DNA from: [Clostridium] viride DSM 6836
GTDB taxonomy: Bacteria; Bacillota; Clostridia; Oscillospirales; Oscillospiraceae
DNA length: 64,000 nucleotides
Assembly (NCBI GenBank): GCA_000620945.1
Contig: JHZO01000004.1
Location: 62,001-126,000 of the forward strand
Reading direction: 5' to 3'
Made by a program: the position numbers and the translations under genes. Each line of letters begins with the position of its first letter. The first letter of the stretch is position 1. The notes beneath the pieces were generated by a model. It worked only from the letters and a program-made list of their open reading frames with translations. It made no database searches and had not been told where the DNA came from. Positions 54,182-61,545 of this stretch are shown piece by piece.

Positions 54182-54220
54182 AACACCCCAAATCGATGAG
54201 ATTTGGGGTGTTTTTCTTTT
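54182..54220 (+). terminator. Original tRNA-Leu terminator, now behind attR
   Basis: AACACCCCAAATC and GATTTGGGGTGTT form a 13-bp stem followed by TTTCTTTTTC. It sits four bases behind attR, where the tRNA terminator must have been before integration. Confidence 0.85.
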
Positions 54221-54365
54221 TCTAGTGGCTTAAAACTAACCGTTAAAGACAAGGACTGATCATGTACGCAAACATGGAACTTGGATTTGGCTTTATGCCT
54301 ATCCTCATAAAGACCAAGCATGGTCAAAGTATAGTCGAGGTATACATAATCACCAATAAAAAAGA

Positions 54366-54419
54366 AAACCCTCAAAAGTTAGTTGCTAGCATAGCATACC
54401 ATCTAACTCTTGAGGGTTT
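54366..54419 (-). terminator. Terminator of the small cysteine-rich protein gene
   Basis: AAACCCTCAA and TTGAGGGTTT with further pairing (AAGTTAG/CTAACT) form a long stem; on the minus strand it is followed by TCTTTTTTATTGG. Confidence 0.8.
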
Positions 54420-54477
54420 ACTTTATGAGGTTCGGAGCGGTTTATGTACCCATCCTGGACAAACAAACTGCGCTTGC

Positions 54478-54630
54478 TTACTGATCGCTTGCGTCATCAC
54501 CCTTGACTTTTTTCTCAATGAGGGTCAGTAACAAACATTTTTTAGTTTTAGGGTCAAGCAATTTGCAGCCAAGGTGGCAGCCGGTTGGATTCCCGGAAAC
54601 CATAGATACTGGACAAATGTTATCAGCCAT
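54478..54630 (-). CDS. 50-residue four-cysteine small protein, unknown function
   Basis: The frame runs from ATG at 54630 to TAA at 54478. It has a textbook ribosome binding site (GGAGGTGAATCGAT), a near-consensus promoter and its own terminator. The protein (MADNICPVSMVSGNPTGCHL, then GCKLLDPKTKKC and an acidic C-terminus) has cysteines at 6, 18, 22 and 32 and could bind a metal ion or an iron-sulfur cluster. Similar short proteins with a CPV/GC-x-GCKL-D-KTKKC layout occur in Clostridia, but I know no function. No signal peptide. Confidence 0.72.
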   Translation of the reverse strand: MADNICPVSMVSGNPTGCHLGCKLLDPKTKKCLLLTLIEKKVKGDDASDQ

Positions 54631-54654
54631 ATCGATTCACCTCCATTATGGTGC

Positions 54655-54683
54655 ATTTTATCACAATGGAGAATCCTTGACAA
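54655..54683 (-). promoter_or_regulatory. Promoter of the cysteine-rich protein gene
   Basis: Minus-strand TTGTCA (54678-54683), 17 bp, TAAAAT (54655-54660), about 25 bp before the start. Confidence 0.8.
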
Positions 54684-54750
54684 GGTGAGTAGCGCTCAAC
54701 TTGTGAATTTTAATTCATTATGGATCGGCTTGATATAAATAAAAAAACTT

Positions 54751-54789
54751 GCTCCCTGATTTAATAGCAAATCAGGGGCTTTCTTTTTT
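54751..54789. terminator. Bidirectional terminator
   Basis: GCTCCCTGATTT and AAATCAGGGGC form an 11-pair stem. The plus side is followed by TTTCTTTTTT and the minus side by AAGTTTTTTTATT. No gene is visible upstream on the plus strand. Confidence 0.75.
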
Positions 54790-54984
54790 GAGCAATAGAA
54801 GGCTAGCGCTTTCAGGATGAAAACTAAAAAGTGACGACAAAACAACTGATATCTCTAATGTTTTTGATAAAAATGCACAAAATGGCTGTCAAAATAGTAT
54901 CCATATAATATAATATAATATCAGGTAGATTCTACAGAAAGTAGAATCTTTAGGAAGTAGAGATTTTTTGGTTTGCTACCGTCG

Positions 54985-55086
54985 GTCGCTCCCCACTCGG
55001 GGAGCGTGGATTGAAATATTTTTATCTTGTTAGATCGCCTGACATTTGGTAATGTCGCTCCCCACTCGGGGAGCATGAATTGAAAA
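54985..55086 (+). CRISPR. Two-repeat, one-spacer CRISPR remnant (type I-C-like repeat)
   Basis: Repeat 1 (54985-55017) is GTCGCTCCCCACTCGGGGAG then CGTGGATTGAAAT, 33 bases, close to type I-C repeats, with a GCTCCCC/GGGGAGC hairpin and the ATTGAAA end. Repeat 2 (55054-55086) matches except for about three bases at its 3' end, as terminal repeats do. The spacer (55018-55053) is 36 bp. An A+T-rich leader-like stretch with TATAATATAAT repeats precedes it. No cas gene is in the window. Confidence 0.85.
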
Positions 55087-55113
55087 ATCAGGGATGCCGT
55101 GACCGAAACTCAG

Positions 55114-55152
55114 AAAAACTCCCTGAAATCGTATGATCTCAGGGAGTTTTCC
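55114..55152 (+). terminator. Terminator behind the CRISPR remnant
   Basis: AAAAACTCCCTGA and TCAGGGAGTTTT form a 12-bp stem with a loop ATCGTATGATC. Confidence 0.75.
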
Positions 55153-55336
55153 GTATTCATTAGGTCAACTTTACGAACAGAATATTTGTACATAGCGCTA
55201 TCCCGTGGGAACAATATCTGTTATGATTAGGAAACGTTCAAGCCCGAGAAGCTATCCCCTTAGATGATTAAAGCTTCATTCTAAGTGGCGGGCAGTCTCA
55301 TTTTAAAATGCCATTTTGGGACGATGAGGAGTAACT

Positions 55337-55816
55337 ATGGAACACGAACTGATTCAAAACATTGCCCTGCTGCACACCACTGAGCTGGGAGCAGAGCGAG
55401 TAGCGCGAAATCTTGGACTGAGTGCCGATGATGTGATTCCCTGGTGCAAGCAGACTATTTTGCAAGCGGAGGAAATTATAAGGGAAGGAAAGAATTGGTA
55501 TGTGTCTGTGGGGGAAACGGTCATTACGGTGAACGCGCACAGCTATACTATCCTAACTGCCCATAAAGGGAAAAAAATCTCCCGTCAGGTTAAGAAAATG
55601 GATCACCCGACCATGGGGCTATATTCCCAAGAAGAATTGCAAGAGGCGCTCCGTGCCATCCGCTCAACCATCAGCAAGTGCGAAAAAGCTCTTCCAAAAC
55701 TGCAGGTAGGGAAATCTCAGCATACGCTGACTGTCAGACGGATTCAGGCCTTACAGATTGCAGTCAGCCTTATCAGCAGGGAATTGCAGGATGTATATGG
55801 GAAGGAATCTTTGTAA
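55337..55816 (+). CDS. DUF3781 domain protein
   Basis: The 159-residue protein has an N-terminal DUF3781 domain: LIQNIALLHTTELGAERVARNLGL, GKNWYVSVGETVITVNAHSYTIITAHK-like (here YTILTAHKGKKI), residues about 5-80. The C-terminal half (about 85-155) is an extra helical region with LQEALRAIRSTISKCEKALP not present in short DUF3781 proteins. Function is unknown. A GATGAGGAGTAACT site precedes the ATG. It may have an extended -10 promoter about 100 bp upstream, not placed with confidence. Confidence 0.8.
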   Translation: MEHELIQNIALLHTTELGAERVARNLGLSADDVIPWCKQTILQAEEIIREGKNWYVSVGETVITVNAHSYTILTAHKGKKISRQVKKMDHPTMGLYSQEELQEALRAIRSTISKCEKALPKLQVGKSQHTLTVRRIQALQIAVSLISRELQDVYGKESL

Positions 55817-55905
55817 TAAGCTGGGTGCCATGCTGTGCCCCAAGTTGTGGATTACTGCGGAGGATGAACCGCAGGCAGGGAAGTGCCACGCAAAACAAGT
55901 GTATG

Positions 55906-56409
55906 TTAGAATGGACTGATGGGCAAGGTGGCATCGTCCGTTCCTTTTTCCACCCCGCGAATTTCAACATAGTAGTGATACTCAGGGCTTACCTCCACGC
56001 AGACCCGGTCTCCCACCGTATGACCCATCAAGGCCTTTCCGATGGGCGACTCCTTACTAATGAGTCCTTTTAAAGCATCCTGACGCAAGGTCGTCACGAT
56101 TTGTATCTTCTGAATCTCGTCGTCCTCTTCTAAGTAAAGTTCCACGTGATCGAACAAGCCAATTTCTCCAGCCACGGACGATCCGGATATGACCTTCGCT
56201 GTTTTGATCATGCGCTCTAAGTAGCGTATCCGGCTGTCGTTTCTGTTTTTATCGCGCTTGGCGGCCTTGTACTCAAAGTTTTCACTTAGGTCGCCAAATG
56301 CACGGGCTGTTTTTACCTCTTCAATCAATTCCGGACGAAGGACACGCACCCGGTAGTCAATTTCTTCCTGCATTTTTGCAATGTCAACCTGGGTCAGCTC
56401 GTCATACAT
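55906..56409 (-). CDS. Second GreA/GreB-family transcription factor
   Basis: The 167-residue protein has the Gre layout: N-terminal coiled coil with ARAFGDLSENFEYKAAKRDKN (the acidic tip DLSENFEY) and a C-terminal FKBP-like domain with GLISKESPIGKALMGHTVGDRV. It differs from GreA at 21730 in sequence around the tip and has a longer C-terminus ending DDATLPISPF. Such paralogs (Gre-like or Gfh-like) can compete with GreA on RNA polymerase. The conserved acidic residues suggest it is still active. GAGGTG precedes the ATG. Confidence 0.88.
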   Translation of the reverse strand: MYDELTQVDIAKMQEEIDYRVRVLRPELIEEVKTARAFGDLSENFEYKAAKRDKNRNDSRIRYLERMIKTAKVISGSSVAGEIGLFDHVELYLEEDDEIQKIQIVTTLRQDALKGLISKESPIGKALMGHTVGDRVCVEVSPEYHYYVEIRGVEKGTDDATLPISPF

Positions 56410-56583
56410 GCTTACACCTCTTTATCAATCATAAGTTTGTTTTACGAAGGATGCAACCTTCCCCGAACCACTTCCCGCATCAAGCAACCCCCACTTTCGT
56501 AATACGCCTCCATATGCTATACTGTTAGAAAAAGACTGGCTTTCTACAAGGCACAAGGAAGCCCGAAAGGAGCACCCACCAAC

Positions 56584-57633
56584 ATGAGCAACGAGGGATC
56601 AGGGCACAAGCGCCGCGTGCGCTATTCGGGCACGCACCCCAAATCATTTAAGGAGAAATACAAGGAGCACGCTCCGGAACAATATGCGGATACTGTGGAG
56701 AAAATCCTGCAGAAGGGGCATACCCCTGCCGGGATGCACATTCCCATCTGTGTGAATGAAATCCTGGAGTTTTTACAGGTGCAGCCCGGTCAAATCGGTC
56801 TCGACGCAACCTTGGGCTACGGCGGTCACACGTCGGAACTTCTGCGGTGTCTGGATGGGAAGGGGCATTTGTACGCCTTAGACATCGACCCCTTCGAGAT
56901 CGAGAAAACGAAAGAGCGCTTGGAGAGAAAGGGCTACGGGCCCGAGATTCTGACCATTTGGAAACGAAATTTCGGGGAGATCGGAACACTCAAGGGCGAG
57001 ATTCCCCCCCTAAACTTTGTATTGGCGGACCTAGGGGTCTCCTCCATGCAAATCGATAATCCCGATCGAGGGTTCTCCTTTAAGCAGGAGGGCCCACTAG
57101 ACCTGCGTCTGAATCCCTTGGTGGGGATTTCCGCTGCCCAGCGACTCCAGGAGATCAGCCGCGAGGAACTGGAAGGGATGCTCCTTGAAAATGCGGATGA
57201 ACCCTATGCGAAGGACATCGCCAAGACCATCGTGAAGCACTGTAAGCGAGGGGGCGAGGTTGCAACGACGGTGGCGCTCCGACAGCTGATTGAAGAGGCC
57301 CTAGCGTTTCTCCCTGCCAAGGAGCAGAAGGAGGCCGTCAAAAAGAGCTGTCAGCGAACATTTCAGGCACTGCGCATCGATGTGAACAGCGAATTTGAGG
57401 TACTGGGTGCCTTTTTGGAGCAGCTGCCCCACATGCTCGCCAGTGGCGCACGAGTCGCGATCCTGACCTTCCACTCGGGGGAGGATCGCCTGGTGAAGCA
57501 ATCCTTTAAGCAGCTTTTACGCGAAGGCGTGTATCGTGATATTGCCACTGAAGTCATCCGCCCCACGGCGGAGGAATGCAACCGCAACAGCCGCGCTCGA
57601 TCGACCAAAATGCGTTGGGCCATCAAGGCCTGA
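56584..57633 (+). CDS. rsmH: RsmH-family rRNA methyltransferase with N-terminal extension
   Basis: The 349-residue protein has the RsmH core: VNEILEFLQVQPGQIGLDATLGYGGH (start of the SAM-binding fold), DLGVSSMQIDNPDRGFSF, the QRTFQALRIDVNSE block and the C-terminal RNSRARSTKMRW. RsmH methylates N4 of C1402 in 16S rRNA and normally sits at the start of the mur/fts cluster. This copy is isolated and carries about 50 additional N-terminal residues rich in Lys/His (GHKRRVRYSGTHPKSFKEKY), so it may be a paralog with a different or extra substrate. GAAAGGAGCACCC precedes the ATG. Confidence 0.9.
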   Translation: MSNEGSGHKRRVRYSGTHPKSFKEKYKEHAPEQYADTVEKILQKGHTPAGMHIPICVNEILEFLQVQPGQIGLDATLGYGGHTSELLRCLDGKGHLYALDIDPFEIEKTKERLERKGYGPEILTIWKRNFGEIGTLKGEIPPLNFVLADLGVSSMQIDNPDRGFSFKQEGPLDLRLNPLVGISAAQRLQEISREELEGMLLENADEPYAKDIAKTIVKHCKRGGEVATTVALRQLIEEALAFLPAKEQKEAVKKSCQRTFQALRIDVNSEFEVLGAFLEQLPHMLASGARVAILTFHSGEDRLVKQSFKQLLREGVYRDIATEVIRPTAEECNRNSRARSTKMRWAIKA

Positions 57634-57792
57634 TCGGATTGTGCATTCGGAAGCAAGATAGACCGCAAAGTTCGTGATCGCCAGAATCCATTCCTTGTAG
57701 TATAGCACATGTGACAAAGGATATCAGCAATTTTTGGATCAAGCCCCAATGAAACCCGCACCATGCTTCCAATCATAGTGATGGACAACGAG

Positions 57793-57839
57793 AAAAACCC
57801 CGGTTAAGGTGCAGTCCGATGGCACCTTAATCGGGGTTT
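57793..57839 (-). terminator. Terminator of the 34-residue membrane peptide gene
   Basis: Minus-strand AAACCCCGATTAAGGTGC pairs with GCACCTTAACCGGGGTTT and is followed by TTCTC. A plus-strand reading also gives a hairpin, so it could be bidirectional. Confidence 0.7.
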
Positions 57840-57879
57840 CGTTTGCGTTTAATCCATGGAAAGCGGCCTTATTAGCGCA

Positions 57880-57984
57880 TTATCGTTTCTTTCCTCGCTT
57901 GGAGCAAATCAAAAAAACGATCCCTGTAATGACCAAAGCATCGAGGAGGATTATACCAAGAACAAACGATCCAGTATCTGCCAT
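57880..57984 (-). CDS. 34-residue single-helix membrane peptide
   Basis: MADTGSFVLGIILLDALVIT continues with GIVFLICSKRGKKR and a stop: one hydrophobic helix followed by a positively charged end, so the C-terminus is probably cytoplasmic. An AAGGAGGCATCGTTTT site precedes the ATG and a terminator follows. The size, single helix and basic tail are like small regulatory membrane proteins. Function unknown; not previously recognised by me. Confidence 0.55.
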   Translation of the reverse strand: MADTGSFVLGIILLDALVITGIVFLICSKRGKKR

Positions 57985-58171
57985 AAAACGATGCCTCCTT
58001 GCTAAGTTTCCTCAAGTGTTGCAGCCTTCTGTCATTGGAAGTTCTCCTAAAATATACATTTATTTTTTATAAAAGGGAGGGGAATCTGCGTGAACACATG
58101 CTCAACCTGGGTGAATCGAGCAAAACTTATGACGAAACAGGGAAGGAACGTGGGGATGTTGCGACAGCTTA

Positions 58172-58199
58172 TTGAATGTCTTTGGATTTTCGGTATAAT
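58172..58199 (+). promoter_or_regulatory. Promoter of the ABC-F gene
   Basis: TTGAAT (58172-58177), 16 bp, perfect TATAAT (58194-58199), 59 bp before the start. Confidence 0.75.
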
Positions 58200-58258
58200 G
58201 GGAGAAGAGAAAGCGAATCGATTTCTCCAAGGAAAAACGAAGGATAGAGGATTACACC

Positions 58259-60040
58259 GTGCTTCTGTTAACAGGTGAAAGATTATCAAAAACGTATCTA
58301 GAACGTAAGCTACTGGATCAAACCAGCTTCAGCATCGAATCGGGTGATAAAATTGGAATCGTTGGGCTCAACGGCACAGGGAAAACAACCCTGCTTCGCA
58401 TCCTGGCAGGGGAAGAGACTCTCGATGATGGGATCATCACGAAAATGAATGGCCTGCGCATCGGTTATCTCCCACAAAATCCAACCCTTGTAGATCACTA
58501 TACTATTTTGGAGCAGGCGCTGGAGGGCGTCACGGGGGATGCAAAGGAATATGAATGCAAAACGATTCTAACCAAGTTAGAGCTCTTTGATTTCGACGCG
58601 AAAATCGGCACCCTTTCGGGTGGGCAGAAAAAGCGGGTTGCCTTGGCCTCCGCTCTGGTACACGATGTCGACTTATTGATTTTGGATGAGCCGACCAACC
58701 ACATTGACAACGATATGGTGGCCTGGCTTGAAGCATATCTTGCTTCGTATAAGGGTGCGCTTTTAATGGTCACCCATGACCGCTATTTCCTGGATCGGGT
58801 TACGAATCGGATTCTGGAACTGGAGAAAGGAAAGCTCTACCGCTACGCCTGCAACTACACGAAGTTTTTGGAGAAAAAGGCAGAGCGGGAGGAAATGGCC
58901 ATCGCCTCGGAGCGCAAGAGGCAAAGCCTGATCCGCAAAGAAGTGGAATGGATTCACCAAGGCCCGTGCGGACGCGGCACCAAAAGCCAGTACCGCATCG
59001 ATCGGCTGAAGCAGCTTCAAGCGGAGAGCGTGGATTTTTCCAAATCCAGTGTTGAGCTTAGTTCCATGTCCAGCCGGTTAGGCCGGAAGATCATCGAGCT
59101 AAAGGGAATTTCCAAGCGCTTCGGAGAGAGGGAACTGTTTTCAGACTTTTCCTATCGACTCCTGCGTGATGACCGGATTGGAATTATCGGGCGCAACGGA
59201 GTGGGAAAATCCACTCTCCTCAAAATCATCATGGGTGAGATACCACCGGATTCCGGTGAGGTGGTGGTAGGAGATACCGTCAAAATCGCTTACTTCTCCC
59301 AGGAGTGCGAGGATATGGACTTGTCCATGCGTCCCATTGACTATGTGAAAGCGGAATCCAATGCCATTGAAACGCTGGATGGAATGCTCAGTGCCTCCCA
59401 GATGCTAGAAAAGTTCCTATTCTTCTCGGATTTGCAGTATACGACCATCGGTCGCCTCTCCGGTGGGGAGCGCCGAAGGTTGTATCTCTCAAAGCTCTTG
59501 ATGACGGCCCCCAACGTTCTGATTCTAGACGAGCCCACCAACGATCTTGACATCGAAACACTCACCATTTTGGAAGAGTATATTGAAGGATTCCAAGGTG
59601 CCGTGATCATGGTCAGTCATGACCGTTATTTTCTTGATAAAACTGCAACCCGAATCTTTTCCTTTGAAAACGGCGAAATTAAAGGCTACATGGGCGGCTA
59701 CACCGACTGGACGATTCAGCAGGAGAGTGCGCAAAGGTGTGAAGAACGCAGTCAAAGTCCAGAAAAATCAAAGCCGAAACATGAGCGCCCGAAAAGCGAA
59801 AAGCTAAAGTTTACCTTCAAGGAAAGCCGTGAATTTGAAGGCATTGATGAAGAGATCGCCAAGCTCGAAGAAAAGCTTCTACAAACGGAGCAAGCCATTC
59901 AACAAAACGCAACGGATTTTGTTCGTTTGCAAGAGCTCGTGCTGGAAAAAGAACGGCTTGATGAGACGCTGGCAGAAAAAATGGATCGTTGGGTGTATCT
60001 CAATGATCTAAACGATAAGATTAACGCGCAGAAGGGATAA
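58259..60040 (+). CDS. ABC-F family ATPase (Uup-like)
   Basis: The 593-residue protein has two ABC domains in tandem without membrane segments: Walker A GLNGTGKTT (about 36-44) and GRNGVGKST (about 316-324), signatures LSGGQKKRVAL and LSGGERRRLYL, Walker B LLILDEPTNH and VLILDEPTND. The linker between is about 80 residues with basic coiled coil (KKAEREEMAIASERKRQS), and a C-terminal coiled coil (about 520-590) is like that of Uup. ABC-F proteins act on the ribosome. The start is GTG at 58259 after AGAGGAT. Whether it gives drug protection or assists translation cannot be told. Confidence 0.9.
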   Translation: MLLLTGERLSKTYLERKLLDQTSFSIESGDKIGIVGLNGTGKTTLLRILAGEETLDDGIITKMNGLRIGYLPQNPTLVDHYTILEQALEGVTGDAKEYECKTILTKLELFDFDAKIGTLSGGQKKRVALASALVHDVDLLILDEPTNHIDNDMVAWLEAYLASYKGALLMVTHDRYFLDRVTNRILELEKGKLYRYACNYTKFLEKKAEREEMAIASERKRQSLIRKEVEWIHQGPCGRGTKSQYRIDRLKQLQAESVDFSKSSVELSSMSSRLGRKIIELKGISKRFGERELFSDFSYRLLRDDRIGIIGRNGVGKSTLLKIIMGEIPPDSGEVVVGDTVKIAYFSQECEDMDLSMRPIDYVKAESNAIETLDGMLSASQMLEKFLFFSDLQYTTIGRLSGGERRRLYLSKLLMTAPNVLILDEPTNDLDIETLTILEEYIEGFQGAVIMVSHDRYFLDKTATRIFSFENGEIKGYMGGYTDWTIQQESAQRCEERSQSPEKSKPKHERPKSEKLKFTFKESREFEGIDEEIAKLEEKLLQTEQAIQQNATDFVRLQELVLEKERLDETLAEKMDRWVYLNDLNDKINAQKG

Positions 60041-60115
60041 CATGGGAACGGTGAGCAGGCGTCTTAGCCTCCTGGAAAGTAAGGCCTTTATCCCTTACGT
60101 GGTGGAAGGAACTGC

Positions 60116-60259
60116 ATGTTAAAAGCAAGATACCTTGGGATACTTCTGCTCTATGCCGTCCCTTACGTTTACTTTAGCGCAGTGTTGTACGCTTACGCCT
60201 ATGTTTGGGGGCGCTTAGGCCGCTTGAAAACCTTAGGAAGTTCCAAGGGGCAGGGCTGA
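60116..60259 (+). CDS. 47-residue membrane peptide
   Basis: MLKARYLGILLLYAVPYVYF continues with SAVLYAYAYVWGRLGR and ends in a basic GSSKGQG tail. One aromatic-rich hydrophobic helix (about 7-30) is flanked by positive charges. TGGAAGGAACTGC precedes the ATG. It lies between the ABC-F and diguanylate cyclase genes and could be co-transcribed with the former. Support is the ribosome binding site and the composition only. Confidence 0.5.
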   Translation: MLKARYLGILLLYAVPYVYFSAVLYAYAYVWGRLGRLKTLGSSKGQG

Positions 60260-60269
60260 GGGGACTTTA

Positions 60270-60299
60270 TTGACAGAAAAACCGTGCACATGATAAAAT
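60270..60299 (+). promoter_or_regulatory. Promoter of the diguanylate cyclase gene
   Basis: Perfect TTGACA (60270-60275), 18 bp, TAAAAT (60294-60299). Transcription would start about 60306, only a few bases before the first possible start codon. Confidence 0.75.
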
Positions 60300-60309
60300 A
60301 GGAAACCAC

Positions 60310-61491
60310 GTGGCGAATGAACTATTCTGGTTCAAGTCTTTTCGTTTTGAGCTGGAATGCGAAAGTGTAGATAACATGAATATGTTGAATCGGTTTATCG
60401 CGTATCATAAGGATATGGCTTCCCTCATTCGAAACAATCAGGATGAGATTGATGAGAGCAACCAAAAGCTGACCTTTGTGATGCTCACCATGGGGTGTAT
60501 TTGTTATTTGTTTTTCATCGGGGTCTCACTGCTACTGCAACACTACAGACCGCTGCTTGTCCCCTATGTTATGGAGTTGACGATACTCTGCTTCCTATCT
60601 TTCTTGTTTCCAGCCATCGTGAACCAAGTGCCCTCTGCGTTCTTTATTTACATCGGCTATGGTACCTTGATTGGGTTTTCCATCTATACCAGTGCGTTTG
60701 TGACGCCGAACTACACCAGTGTCGTGATTCTGCTTTTTTTGTCCCAAATCCCCATCATTACCCTGGATAAAAGTTGGAGAATCAATCTTATCGTCATTCT
60801 CTATTCCGTTATTTATATGGTAGTCGTCATCCCATATAAAGATCCAAGGCTAATTTCAGACGAGATTTTCAATTGTCTGCTTACGGTATCGATAGCCTTG
60901 GTATTGGGGGAATTTTTACGAAGAGCAAGGCTTGAAAACTTTGAACTCAAGAGACAAGCCCTCTTACGGGAAAAGACCGATTTTATTACAGGACTCTTCA
61001 ATCGCAGCAGCCTGTATGATTATCTGATGGAACTCCAACAAACCACCCCAGAGGAAGCCCTTGGCATCGTGATGATGGACATTGATTATTTTAAAAAATA
61101 CAATGATACCTATGGGCATCAGGCCGGGGATGTTTGCATTAAGAAGGTAGGGGAAATTCTCCTACACTATTCACAACGCGTACACATTCAATTTTTTCGC
61201 TATGGTGGAGAAGAGTTTGTGGGAATTGCAAAGGGATATTCCTCGGAGGAGCTTTTTCAAATCTGTGACAAGATTCGGAATGAGGTCTATCAATTGCGGA
61301 TTCCTAACCATGCAATGGAAGGCTCGTTTGTCTCCATCAGCATTGGAATCTCCCCCGTCTGCCAATCTGCTGATGTGGCGGATTTGCTGCACAAGGCGGA
61401 TGAAACCCTGTATGCCGCAAAAGCAAGTGGAAGAAATCGGGTTATGGTGTATCGTGAAGATCTGAATCGAAGAATCTTACTATCGAAATAA
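60310..61491 (+). CDS. Membrane-bound GGDEF diguanylate cyclase
   Basis: The protein makes cyclic di-GMP. Six to seven hydrophobic helices (about 55-205) are followed by a GGDEF domain (about 220-390) with the active-site RYGGEEF and the MDIDYFKKYNDTYGHQAGD segment that contacts metal and GTP. An intact RxxD inhibitory site is not obvious. The start is uncertain: GTG at 60310 would be almost leaderless given the promoter; an ATG at 60376 has only a weak ribosome binding site. The full frame from 60310 encodes 393 residues. No effector or phosphodiesterase is near. Confidence 0.85.
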   Translation: MANELFWFKSFRFELECESVDNMNMLNRFIAYHKDMASLIRNNQDEIDESNQKLTFVMLTMGCICYLFFIGVSLLLQHYRPLLVPYVMELTILCFLSFLFPAIVNQVPSAFFIYIGYGTLIGFSIYTSAFVTPNYTSVVILLFLSQIPIITLDKSWRINLIVILYSVIYMVVVIPYKDPRLISDEIFNCLLTVSIALVLGEFLRRARLENFELKRQALLREKTDFITGLFNRSSLYDYLMELQQTTPEEALGIVMMDIDYFKKYNDTYGHQAGDVCIKKVGEILLHYSQRVHIQFFRYGGEEFVGIAKGYSSEELFQICDKIRNEVYQLRIPNHAMEGSFVSISIGISPVCQSADVADLLHKADETLYAAKASGRNRVMVYREDLNRRILLSK

Positions 61492-61522
61492 AGGACGTCC
61501 CCCCAGGGGGACGTCCTTTTCT
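61491..61522 (+). terminator. Terminator after the diguanylate cyclase gene
   Basis: AAGGACGTCCCC and GGGGACGTCCTT form a 12-bp stem with a four-base loop, followed by TTCTTATTT. Confidence 0.8.
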
Positions 61523-61545
61523 TATTTGAACGTAGAGGCAGGGAA

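Larger units (their letters stand above)
53674..54477. other. Gap holding the right island end and flanking sequence
   Basis: 53674-54018 shows no intact frame. Then come the right direct repeat (54019-54042), attR (54155-54177) and the old tRNA terminator (54182-54220). 54224-54477 has an 81-codon minus frame and an 89-codon plus frame, neither recognisable; the minus one contains YLDYTLTMLGLYEDR and may be a transposase scrap. Confidence 0.5.

Noticed and set aside
54262-54531. 89-codon plus-strand frame after the island
   Set aside because: It crosses the terminator of the cysteine-rich protein gene and overlaps that gene; no homology or ribosome binding site seen.
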